Source of the DNA: Atherix ibis
Lineage: Eukaryota; Arthropoda; Insecta; Diptera; Athericidae
Direction of reading: 5' to 3'
Assembly (NCBI GenBank): GCA_958298945.1
Contig: OY282605.1
Location: 122,880,267-122,944,266 of the forward strand
Length of the DNA: 64,000 nucleotides
The notes under the pieces were generated by a model that was given only the letters and a program-made list of their open reading frames with translations, had not been told where the DNA came from and did not search any database. The translations under genes and the position numbers were made by a program. Shown one piece after another: positions 44,046-55,366 of this stretch (position 1 is the stretch's first letter; each line of letters begins with the position of its first letter).

Positions 44046-45754
44046 TAGAAATAGTCGTTCTTAAAGAAGTTATTTTTAAATATTAACAAGGAAGAAGGAG
44101 AAGTAATGGGTTTATTTGGCTTAGGAATTATTTTAATAACTGCAAATTTTAAGAGTTGAGAAAACTAGGTTGTTTTAAGGATACCATTGAAAATATATGT
44201 AATGAGGAAGTTTTTCTGGAAATTTGCATCTGTAAGGAAGCTGTTAAATAATATTTTCAGTAAAATAAATTAAATATCTGAGCTTTGATGACATCAGATA
44301 CATTTTTGAAAAAGACAAAAAATGCTGTATTTGGTATTGTATCCGATTCCGTAGAAGGATCTTTTCCAAAATAATAGATTAGGACCTTATAGAAATAAAA
44401 TCCCTTTAATTCTTAAAAACATTTTATTTCTATTATTTCTTCAAGATTTAAATTCCCCCCCTCCAAATTGACCTTCAAAAACTTATAAAAACCAAAATAA
44501 TTATTTTTTGGTTGACGAAAGGCCAGCATTTTTTCATTTTGCCCTTCATTTAATTTTTAAAAAACTTTTCAATGTTTTTCGTTTTTGCAAAAAAAATTTT
44601 CCACACTCTCCAAAAAATTTCTACGTTTTGTTGGCATCAGACTCAAGTTTGAAAAAGACAAAAAATGCTGTATTTGGTAAATTATGGTATCAGATTCTGT
44701 GGAAGAATCTTTTCCAAAAAAAAAAAAACAGATTAGGACCTCATAGAAATAAAATATTCAAACATTTTTCTATTATTTTACTAGAATTTATTTTGTTTTT
44801 ATTTTTCCCTTTTTTATTATATATAAGATTTTTGGGACAAAAAATTAGGGTCATAACTATGAGGCAATTTGACGATTTCAGGTTTCGTGTGGGTTTCCAC
44901 TCTTCGTAGAAGTCTAAATTTTTGGCCATACTGCTTTGGGTGTTATGACCTTCTTTCATGTGTTTTTTTTATATCTTGGGGAACAAAAACATAACGCGGT
45001 CTTAGATCAGGTAAATAGGTTGAGCGGACTTGGTAACCACAGAAATACCTTTTTTCCGAAAATAACTCGTTGGTAGAGATTACTGACATTGTGGAATATT
45101 CAAGAAGGACTATTTTTTAATAGTAATAAGAAGTAAAGATTTCTTTGAAAGGTTCCCATTCTCATTAGTTTTTTTATATTGAAGGCCTTCTTTCCAGAGG
45201 ATTATTTGTCTTCCAATGATTCTCTTTTCTCCAAAAATATTTTATGCCACCTAAAAACTTGTGCTTTTGATAAAGAATATTCCCCAAAGGTTTGTTATAA
45301 CTGTTTAAATCAAACCTTAATTTAAAATTCATTAAGCTTCTCTATTTTTCGTAACTTACTTCGGAACCATAACTTTACTTAAGCAGATCTACAGAGTCGC
45401 TTTATTCTCGTATAAGAAGATGGTCGATCTTCTAGGAAAGACTAATTTAGAAGTCATATAGGGGGGAAGTCTGCAGTATCGTCACACATCATATTACTCA
45501 ACTGTGAGCATTTTTATAAATTCTTTCAATAGACAAACAAAAAAAGTTATAAATTTATAAATTATAAAATAAATTATAAATTTGAAAACTTATTTTAATT
45601 TATAAATCATTTTTATAAATTCATTTACTGATTTAGCGATACTCAGGACATCTGCATCTACTACGCAGTGGTGTCGAGTTCGAGTTCAAATAGTGGGACT
45701 GCTCTGTAATTGTCTCCTATTAAAAGTTACTATTATACAATAGTAATGATACTC
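44046..45754. other. Unassigned, with partial repeat-unit copies
   Basis: 44,440-44,560 matches part of the 0.8-kb unit (accttcaaaaacttataaaa, gaaaggccagcattttttca). A direct repeat of about 105 bp starts at 44,305 and 44,648 (shared tttgaaaaagacaaaaaatg, then gctgtatttggta and agattaggacct). No gene was seen. Confidence 0.55.
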
Positions 45755-47225
45755 AGCATAAAAGTTACTGGAAACGACTTTGAGAAAAAAACGGTTTTAA
45801 TTATTACAGAGCACACTTTTTCCTTACAACTGCCGGAATAAATTAAGACTTAAGAGAACTTACGATCCGCAATTTCGTTTTAATGAGATCTAAAAAAAGG
45901 ATTTCCTTTATTCTTTGATAAAGAATAATTAAATATTTATAAGTTCGTTTTACATAAAAAAAAAATTTTCACTTTCAATGTTAATCATGACAGTATGAAA
46001 ATTCCTATTTCCTGAAGCCTACGGAACCCTTTAATGGAATGTCTTCTTTTAAGGATCTCCTTAGAAATCAACTCGATATTTTGTTAACAACAATTCAGTG
46101 TATGACTAGAAAATTATTGTTTGTTTTTTAAATCAAAAAAGAAAATTTAAAATTTTGTTGAATAGTTTTTTTATATACAAAATTCGACAGTTTTAAAATG
46201 TATTTAAAAAAAGTATTTTAAAGAGAATTTTTAAATAAAAAAAACTTGTAAACACATAAATTATAAGAAAAATTTAAAAAAAAAATTGCAATCCGCTCAA
46301 TCAAAATGAGTACCTTTTTGAACCAAAACCTCCTAAAATATGCTCGAAATGCATCAAAATTTTATGTATAAAATTTATAAAAAAAAAATAACACTAAAAA
46401 TATTCCAATTATGTCCTTTATTTTATTTTATTTATTTTTTTCTGAGTTTTGAAATTATGTCCCTTTTTTGGAAGAGGAAATAAGTTTTTTTTTTTTAAAA
46501 AAGGATTTGATTTTCATTGTACAGTATAGCTTAACTTTCGAATAATGGCCCAAATTTTGTCTCCAAAAATAATTCCATTCAAGATTTAAATTTTTTCCCC
46601 AATTACACCTTCAAAAACTTATAAAAACTACAATAATTTTTTTCTTGTTGATGAAAGGCCAGCTTTTTCTCATTTTGCCTTTCATTTATTTTTATAAAAA
46701 AATTTAAAATTATTGCGAAAAAAATTTCTACGCTCTTAAAATCATAGTAATTGAAAGAAATCCCAATTTGCATTGTCCCTAAAAATATTTTAGTTAAGAA
46801 CTACTTTTAGAGATCTCGTTAGAAGTTGGTGACTATTTTCTTAAATAATTTCATTAATTTTCAAAAGAAACAATTTTTTTCTAATATTTTTTCTGGTTTA
46901 TTTTTCTATAATTTAAAAAAAAAAAAAATTCAAGTTTTTTTTTCTGTCCAAATTTGTTTGCTTATAAAAATATGGCAATTTTTAAGAGAACTTTTAAACA
47001 AAAAAATAAACGGAAATTTTATAAAACAAAAAACTAAAAATTATTTAATTTTGTTCTTTATCTTATTTTATATAATTTTTTCGGCTCCTTGAATTAATGA
47101 TATCCTCTTATCTACTTTGAAGATTGATTACCCTAAAAATATTGTGTATTTGCACGAAGTTAGTTCGAATTCCTTGCGATAGTCGGTTTGCTATTTTTAT
47201 GAAAACCGTAAGAGACCAAATATGG
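45755..47225. repeat. Complex repeat, locus B (about two ~0.75-kb units)
   Basis: It begins agcataaaagttactggaaa and ends with aagattgattaccctaaaaa followed by tatttgcacgaagttagtt, the same ends as locus A. Inside are two units (junction near 46,490 with tacagtatagcttaac at 46,520), carrying ctcctaaaatatgctcgaaa and ttccaattatgtccttta. It is more diverged than the units of locus A from one another. Confidence 0.75.
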
Positions 47226-48289
47226 TAAAAATTAGAAATCCCTTTTGTATCTCGAAAAAAAAGACAACTTTTTATTTTATAATTAAATTTTAAATAAATT
47301 TAGAATTTTTCATTCGGCACTAACCTGATTTAAATTTTTATGCTGTTTACAATTTTGTTTTTAACTTAATCCGAAGAAAGCATTTTCACTGGAGTAAAAA
47401 TTCATAAAATATAAACGGCAGGATAAATGCATTCAAAAAAAACCATTAGACCATTAAAAGAGTATCAGTTTCAGTAATAATGAGACTTTGGTAAAAAAAA
47501 ATACCTTATCGGAGATAATGAAGAAAAATTCCTCGATGTGAAGATAAGGTCAAATTTCAGTGATTATGCAGCTACACAAGGTGCGAGAAAAATTTTACCA
47601 ATGCTTATAGCTTATTTTTTTAAAGGATAAAAGGAAGTTTAAAATTTCTTGTTGCGCAGAAATATTTTGTTTACCGAAGAACTTTCTTAAATTCATTTTT
47701 ACATTTAAACCACTCAAAATAACTAATATCTCTGCCTTCTTTTATTTCTTATTTTCAAAAACTTTGGAAATAAACTGAAAAATGCCCATCATAATCAGTT
47801 TATTAATATGAGATGATTCAACAAATTCGAAAAAAGCCCAATAATAATCGTGCCACTTGCAGTTGCCTAACTCTTGCAGTCCATAGTGTGAACTTTGAAA
47901 ATGCAATTTGTGCACATTTTCCAATATTTTCCATATTTGCAGTGTCATTGCATGAAATTAAAGTCCACAACAACATTGGAATCAGATATGAAGTCAGGCT
48001 AAAAATCTTGAAAGAAAATCGATTATTGCTTTTTAGAAGTTTTTTATTGAGCTTGTCTGAGTTACCGAATCCGTTTTCGACTTGATTGGATTTGAAGAAC
48101 TTCTCGAATTATCAAAAAGTGTCATCCAAAACGATTTTCATAATTTTGTTTATGTACTTTTATGCGGAAGTATGAAGGTTACCCGCATAAGAAATTTAGA
48201 TGATTGTGCCAGAATATGCTTGTCGAAAGGCAATCATCGTTTTTAGGGTTGAAGATGTTTATTCAACCAATTCGAACGCCAGTTGAGTC
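47226..48289. other. Unassigned AT-rich sequence
   Basis: No recognisable gene, terminal repeat or RNA. Confidence 0.45.
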
Positions 48290-48760
48290 AATATATTATA
48301 GGTAAATGCTGGACTATCCATTTTGTAGTTTGGAAAGGTTCATGGTTTCGAAAACTTTCTACAAATTTGCTGATCCGGTCCTTGTCATGCTTCACGCTTT
48401 AAGAAGAGAATTTTCTTCAGTGATAAAGTTCATTTCTCGCTCAATAAGCATAATTGCCGCACGTGGGGCTCTGAAAATCCACAGGTAACTGTAAAGAAAC
48501 TATTGTTCCCACGAAAAGTGCCAGACTGATTGATCTGAAGGACTCATTGACCCGTATTTTTTCGAAAATAAATAAAGAAAGATGGCGATTTGGTATTGTC
48601 GATTGGCTCCTCTAAGATCGTGCGATTTGACGCCATTTGACGTTTTGTTATAAGACTACACTAAATTTTGTATTTTTGCAGATAATCCTCAAACATTAGA
48701 GCATTTAAAAACCAACCGAATTACAGTGAAAGTTTATTATTTAACGTGATTTTGTTGCCA
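48290..48760 (+). mobile_element. Decayed DD41D-like transposase relic
   Basis: Frames give FSDKVHFSLNKHNCRTWGSE (near 48,416), the first catalytic block of DD41D transposases. They then give APLRSCDLTPFDVLL (near 48,603) followed by DYTKFCIFADNPQTLEHLKT, the third-Asp block. The second-Asp block is missing. No terminal repeat was identified. Confidence 0.7.
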
Positions 48761-49129
48761 ATGCATTAGACCACGAGTCGCCTACGACTATAGGGATCGA
48801 GATACGCTCAATCAACGCACCACCATTACTGGCAGTTAGCAGATAGAATCAGTTACAAGCTGACTCTCCACCTGCTGGTGGCGAGGACTATCTAAACCTC
48901 TACTGTCATAAGCAGTGACAGTGCCCGAGATAAGTGCAATGCATTGCTACATTTGCCAGTTACCTCACACCTGCGATCCGAAGACCGTACCCGCGACATG
49001 GGTATTAACCACAACCACCACGTTGCTGCCAAATGGCGCCTCACCTCGATCGGGCACAGTATATTCTACTGTGGGGCTCCCGATCCCCGTCAACCGAATT
49101 ACAGTCCAAAATTTCCAATTAATTTCGAA

Positions 49130-49400
49130 AATACAAAATTTTGCTTAGTCTTATAAGAAAATGTCAAACGGCGTCAAATTGATTTCAGGCCGTTTGACGT
49201 TTTCTTATAAGACTATGTGGTATTAATGGTAATAGCACTACAAGGCACAAGACGTAGTAAATCTTAGATTTATGGTATAAAAACTTTCCAGGACACGTAA
49301 TTTCGCGATTTAGTAATGTCAATTGGCCCATCCAAGATCGTGCGATTTGACGCCCTTTGATGTTTTCTTATAAGACTACGCAAAATTTTGTATATGATGT
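49130..49400. repeat. Extra fragments of the same DD41D block, one inverted
   Basis: The stretch encoding LTPFDVFL-stop-DYxKF recurs at 49,189-49,215 (direct), 49,319-49,394 (direct, with PRSCDLTPFDVFL) and 49,134-49,175 (inverted). The inverted and direct pieces face each other and form a hairpin with 27-bp arms (49,146-49,172 and 49,189-49,215), one mismatch and a 16-base loop. Confidence 0.75.
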
Positions 49401-51254
49401 GTTATTTCATACACAATGGCAAGTTCCAAGCTAAAAAATGAAATAAAAAGTTTATCGAAATCTGAATTTAAAATGCCTTTTGTTTATTAGAATAAACACA
49501 AATTGAATAAAACTTATATTTCTATCTGCACAAATGATATTTCAGATCAAATAGGAAAAATTCTCGTTACATATGCACACTCACACACACACATACACAG
49601 GCAAATTTGTAATGACGGGGAAAAAAAAGAAATAGCAAAAAGGAAATGTTTTTGTAGATCAAGTTATAAGCAAATGTAAAAAAAAAATTTTAATGGATAA
49701 ATTCAAAGGTTCAGAGGTTCGGAAATGCTCATACCCGTACAATTTGGACCCGCTCGACTGCCTCTAAAGACGATTCTGTACTTTCATACAATCAAAACGT
49801 GACAGGGATTTATCAAAAAGGTGAGACTCTCAAACGAGAATTGGTTATTTAACGAGATGTGCTGAAAGGGAATTCGTTTCAATGGAATGGAATAAATCAA
49901 CCCCCGTTGGAAGTGAAACATTGCCGTTTAAAGTTTAAAATTACAAACAAAAACATCACCATCACCATCACCACCACTACCACTACCATCAGTAGTGCCC
50001 AGCAACAACACCCAGAATGCTATCGACAACACGTCCGTATCCGAACGAATCCCCCTGAGAACTGAAAACCGAGAATCCAGAACTGAGAATAGAAAACAGA
50101 AAACAAGATTTCACCAAAAAGAAAATCCAGATTTCTATGGCATTCGGAACAGAAATAGAACAAAAACGATGGTACAGATTCGAATTGAATGGCATAAAAG
50201 CAATAAATTTTGTAGACATTATCTTTGCTAGTATCCTCGAAACAGTTCGGCGAGCATTTGAAACTTTCTAAACTAAAATCACCCTTTTCTGAACGTTCGG
50301 CTATGGACACGTTTTACTACTACTCTGAGTGCCGGGTCTACCCAATCCACAAACAACTATTTCGGATAATTATGTATGAATTTCACTATTCAATTCAATT
50401 GGTTTTTGCTGGATTTTAATATGCCCATATTTGTGTAATTAAGAAGTTCATTTATGTGTAAAAGGGGATTTTGTACGTATACAAGGCACGAGTACTTCGA
50501 AAAGGGATGAAATCCTGGTTGAGGTTCATGAGAATTTGTTGCAGTTGCTCCGCATAAAAAGGTACTTTGATGATTTCCCTAAAAAAAAAGATTATAATAT
50601 AAACCAAGAATGCATAATAAATTGCTAGAAGAGACGGATAAATACACTATTCTTTAGACTTGTTTTTCTGATGACTGAAATATTTAAAAAAAAAAAATAT
50701 TTATTTGAGTACTTATAATGATTATACAATAAAGAAAAATAATTGCAGAGAAAAGCTTTGAGTTTTTAATAATTATTCAAAGTCTGCACTTATTCAAAGG
50801 ATATTTTTTCACAGATAAATTTGATCTCTAAAACTTTGATTTGAATAGAAGATTCGAGATGAAAGCTTACATGAAGTCTCAGAATTTCGTACATAATCGT
50901 AGGTAAAAAAGTATAAATAACTAAGATCACTGAACTATCATCGAAAGTATGTTATTTCAACACTAAAGCTATAAATCCAAATGTTTCCCTTAATAAATCG
51001 AAATTAAATTGATTAAAATCGCATATCATCTTATATCAAGGTCATCGACACCAGAGCTATCCGCACTTGACCAGATGCAAACACATTACGAGTTCGAGGT
51101 TCTTATTGATCATTAGCGTCACGTAAGATATGTCATTGGTGATGTTTAACAACGTCCCAATCGGAAGCTGATCTAGACCTGCTGAATCAAACAATTCTAG
51201 AGGTCCCAATCCAGTTCATTCCGACCTCAGTGTAAGATTGGCACCTGTGAAATT
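49401..51254. other. Unassigned; contains a less AT-rich patch
   Basis: 49,700-50,420 is compositionally more balanced and includes a caccat/caccac trinucleotide-like run (about 49,956-49,990). No domain is recognised in the overlapping short ORFs there. Confidence 0.45.
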
Positions 51255-51455
51255 GATCTCACCATCGCTTAATACATATGAGCTTTGTAGGAAAGTCCAG
51301 ATCTATGAGCGCGATCTCACCGTCACTTAATCTATATGAGCTTTGTAGGAAAGTCCAGAGTGGTCTCATTTAGGGTAGGAGGAGGCGAGCGACTACTCTG
51401 AACTTTCCTACAAAGGTCATATGTATTAAGCGACAATGAGATCGCGCTCATAGAT
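51255..51455. repeat. Direct plus inverted repeat (fold-back structure)
   Basis: The segment gatctcaccatcgcttaat, then atatgagctttgtaggaaag, then tccag is at 51,255-51,300. It repeats at 51,313-51,358 (period 58). The second copy, extended to 51,301-51,361, is followed after a 33-base loop by its inverted copy at 51,395-51,455. The 61-base arms pair with only about seven mismatches. Confidence 0.9.
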
Positions 51456-52790
51456 TTCAATACTAAATAGGCTCCGGAACCGCTTCCAAAGATTCCTCAA
51501 AGGATACTCTTTTCAAAAGCGAGTAACATTCACAATAATTCTTGTTAAGAACTAAAGTCTCTGGAAAATACTTAAGAACTAATGAAGTCAAAGGATCTGA
51601 GGAGAAGTTTTCATTTTATAGTGGAAGGTTTCAAGCGGAATAACCGTGACATAATCCGTTGTTAGTTGGCTGATATTTTTGACTCCTTATATTTCTTTCG
51701 AGTCAGTAGTCTCCTGTCTGTATGTGACCAGTGCTGTTGGGTTACATCTTTACTATCATTAAGTTTATTTTGCCATAAAAAGCTGAGTAGCCCCTATGTG
51801 GATGGTACCCGCCATTCTACCCATTGCGGAGTGGAACATTTTCTCCTGAGACTATTGAGTATTGCGAGTGCTTCAGACACTTTTGCTGATTTTATTTAGG
51901 TCCACATATTGGCCACAGTCAGCCTAGTTAGTCGTTTTAGTTATTTTTTTTCGGGGTTGTACTATCATAAGTGATCCTAAAGGCCCAAAAATCTGATATG
52001 ATCTGTTGCTGATTTTTCCGGAAAGCACCATTTAAATTAATGTGGTATGCGTCATTTCTTGATGATCTTGATACGAGAACTTGTCATGGCACAATATAGA
52101 AAAAAGATGTCTTATAAGATCCTTGGGTGTTGGAAGGAATGGGGAAGTCAAAATAAATTGGATTGTGAACTGATCGTTAATTTCAACGAGTGACCATTTT
52201 ACCTTATGGTATGTTCAAAAGAAAAATAAACTGTTTCTCCTTTCTTTTTTGTAGTATTTTAATATTAGTTTTATTGCACTTATATTATTAAATATTTAAA
52301 TAATACCGCTAATTTTATCGATTATATTAACTGAAAACTTAAAACTTTTTGCTTAAGGAACTAAACTTAAAAACTTGTAGTGATAATTTTCGTTGAAGGT
52401 TAGTTTCATGATGCCGGCATCTTCGTATTTTCCTCGTATATCTTCGTACTGTACAATTGGTTTGATTCGTCATAGAATCGTGAAATCTTTTGGCAGAAGT
52501 GCTGCCAGATGCAAAAAAAACTAATCGAAAACTCTATGCAGATTTATGCGCCATCTATTTAAATTTTAGCCAACTACAAAATAATCAATACTATCGATTG
52601 ATTATCCTGAGGTATCGTGGGCGTTCGCGTGACGTCAGAAACCTCGTTTTGCATAAACTTATGACTGCGTGGAGGCTTAGTAACCTTGATTTCTTACGAG
52701 CTTATTTAACGGGGATAGTATGATCCTAATAAGATGTCGATATTAATTACCAGAGCACTTAGGGTGACATGATTTCGAACTATATCTGAT
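51456..52790. other. Unassigned sequence
   Basis: No recognisable gene. The short ORFs at 51,666 and 52,490 have no domain. Confidence 0.45.
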
Positions 52791-54053
52791 TACGTAGGCT
52801 ACTATATATATTTCTGGCCTAGGCAACACTAAGTGTTGCCAGGTGCGATCTGACATTTCCATTGGAAAGTTTGACATTTTTTAGCATAAACGTACTCAGA
52901 ACGTTTTGACGTACGACTATCATTTGTGTTGTTTACAGTGACTTGAAAAAATCAATTTGGCAAAAAAATGGAATTAACTCGTGAACATTTTCGTGCGATC
53001 ATTTTTCACAACTTTCGACGTGGATTATCACGACAAGAGTGCATCGATGAACTTAAATCTTTGTATGGCTATGAAGCACCATCCTATAGCACTGTGAAAA
53101 ACTGGTACAACGAATTCAATCGTGGCCGACGCTCGCTCAAAGACGAATTCCGTGAAGGTCGTCCAAAAACAGCCGTTGTTCCAGAAAACATCGATGCCGT
53201 ACGTGAACTGATAATGCAAAACCGTCATGTGACATACCGTGAGATAGAGGCATGCCTAGGCATTTCTCCCACCAGCATACATTCGATATTGCATGAACAC
53301 CTGGCCGTAAAAAAGGTTTGTTCTCGTTGGATCCCGCACAATTTGACAATCGCTCAAAAAAAGGCTCGTGTGGATTGGTGTAAAGAAATGCTGAAAAAAT
53401 ACGATCGCGGTGCTTCAAAAGACGTTTATAAGATCGTCACAGGTGACGAATCATGGATCTATGCGTATGAGCCCGAAACAAAACAGCAATCGACCGTGTG
53501 GGTCTTCCAAGACGAGTCAAATCCAACGAAAGTTGTTCGTGGAAGAAGCACTTCGAAGCAAATGGTCGCTTGTTTCTTTGGCAAAACTGGTCATGTGGCG
53601 ACTGTTCCGCTTGTGCAACGTAGGACGGTCAATTCTGAGTGGTACACCACCATTTGTTTGCCTGAAGTCTTCGGAGAAATTCGAAAAACGAACAAGAGAA
53701 GTCGAATCATTGTGCACCATGACAATGCGAGCTCTCACACATCGGCTCAAACCAGCGCCTTTTTGACCGGACAAAACGTCGAATTGATGGGTCATCCTCC
53801 GTACAGCCCTGACTTGGCACCCAATGACTTCTTTTTAATTTTCGTCGCCAGAAGATGCTGTTGAAGCATTCAAAAACCATGTTTTGGAGGTGTCTCAATC
53901 GGAGTGGAAAAAGTGCTTCGAAAATTGGTTTGAGCGCATGCAAAAGTGTATAAATCTTGATGGAGAATATTTTGAAAAACAATAAAACCTTTTTCGTTGA
54001 TAAATATTCGCATTTTCATTATTAGGCCAGAAATATATATAGTAGCCCACGTA
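52791..54053 (+). mobile_element. mariner element with long terminal repeats
   Basis: The ends TACGTAGGCTACTATATATA (left) and TACGTGGGCTACTATATATA (right, minus strand) continue as TTTCTGGCCTA, so about 31 bp match with one difference. The element is 1,263 bp including TA. It is one of the better preserved elements in the window. Confidence 0.95.
52968..53985 (+). pseudogene. mariner transposase (DD34D) with C-terminal deletion/frameshift
   Basis: Open from MELTREHFRAIIFHNFRRGL for 290 codons. It includes the two helix-turn-helix regions (the second with YREIEACLGISPTSIHSILH), IVTGDESWIYAYEPETKQQS, VHHDNASSHTS and YSPDLAPNDFFL (34 residues between Asp 2 and Asp 3). After FFL the frame is lost to a stop at 53,862-53,864. 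Homology resumes in another frame as FSSPEDAVEAFKNHVLEVSQ, then WFERMQKC, to TAA near 53,985. So roughly a dozen codons were deleted out of frame. All three catalytic residues are present. The subfamily looks vertumnana/mellifera-like but is not certain. Confidence 0.93.
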
Positions 54054-54416
54054 TCAATTTTATAAAATAATTTGTAAAGTACAGCTCTATTATTTATCAA
54101 AAATTTTATAAATTTATATTATTTGAAATTACAATTATTTATATTAAAGATTGCCATTTTATATTATGGATTATTTTATTACTAAATAATATGCTAAAAA
54201 TTTGCTGGAGAATTGATGGTAGCCATGTTTTTTTTTGTGTATTTCGAATATAATTTTCTTCAGCGATAAGGGTCTGTCCTCGCTCAGTCGATATGCAAAT
54301 AAATAAGAATTTATCAAACCAGAACTGTTTGGAGGAAGAAGTGCCAGGTACCATCACTTTTGAGTGCTATGGTCTTACGATAACTTAAAGATTTTAACCT
54401 GAAATATTTGTAAATT

Positions 54417-55366
54417 TATTGGGTTGTCCGGAAAGTAATTTCGTTTAAAAAAAATAAAAATGAAAGCCTATTTTCTTATAGTGAATTAATATTTAATTCA
54501 ATTAAATATTGTCCAACTTATTTGTGGTCTCGCATTATCCTGTTGGAACACTGTACCTTTCCTATTGATCAATTCTGGCTTTTTTTCTTTAAGTGAATCA
54601 TTCAATTTGTTCAACTCATGACAGTACACTTCAGAATTGATCGTTATGTTGCTCGGTAGAAGCTTTGAAATCCCACCAAACAGATAGCATATCCTGTTTT
54701 TGATGAATATAAGCTTTCGAAGTGCTTTGAGCCGGTTCATCTTTTCTACTTCAGGATATTTTATGCTTAACATTCTTGTAGACAACCCATTTCTCGTCCC
54801 CAGTGATGATATGCTTCAAAAATGGATGGTTTTCGTGGCGTTTGAGAAGCAAATCACAAACGTCAATGCGACGGTACAAATTTTTTTCCGTCAGAAAATG
54901 GGGAACCCATATCTCGAGCTTTGAGATTAAACCTAGCCGTTTTAAATGATCATGAATCTCTCAGCGATCTCACGAGTTGTTATTCGCCGGTTTGTATCCA
55001 TTAATGCCTTTATTGTGTCTTCATCAGCTTCAACTGTCCTTCCAGAACGTGGTGCATCTTAGAGATCAAAATTACTGGCACTCACTTAACACATCTTCTC
55101 CATACACATCGGATAATTTTTTTCTTGCTTGAATAGCATTTTTAGCTTTTTTATAGCAAAAAAAGGAATATATACCGAAAATGCTGTTTTACACTTTCCA
55201 TATTTAAAAGCGTTTCAACCAAAAACTACTCTACAGAATCAATCGAATTTTTTCGCATGCATGCCTTGCTATATCAGCTATGAAAATACATAAAGTTGGT
55301 TGTGAAAAAAATATAATTAAACCGTCTGTTGGGAAACAACGAAATTACTTTCCGGACAACCCACTA
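54417..55366 (-). mobile_element. Deleted mariner element
   Basis: Terminal repeats TATTGGGTTGTCCGGAAAGT (left) and TAGTGGGTTGTCCGGAAAGT (right, minus strand) continue as AATTTCGTT, nearly identical over 29 bp. Length is 950 bp, so about 0.35 kb is missing. Confidence 0.93.
54498..55140 (-). pseudogene. mariner transposase pseudogene, C-terminus deleted
   Basis: Minus-strand frames show KKLSDVYGEDVLSECQ, VEADEDTIKALMDTNRRITT, REIAER, HFLTEKNLYRRIDVCDLLLK and HPFLKHIITGDEKWVVYKNV (first Asp). These are followed by LLPSNITINSEVYCHELNKL, then VFQQDNARP (second Asp). The frame stops soon after, and the YSPDLAPSD block with the third Asp is gone. The WVVYKNV and YCHELNKLN blocks resemble mauritiana-type mariners. 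Confidence 0.85.
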
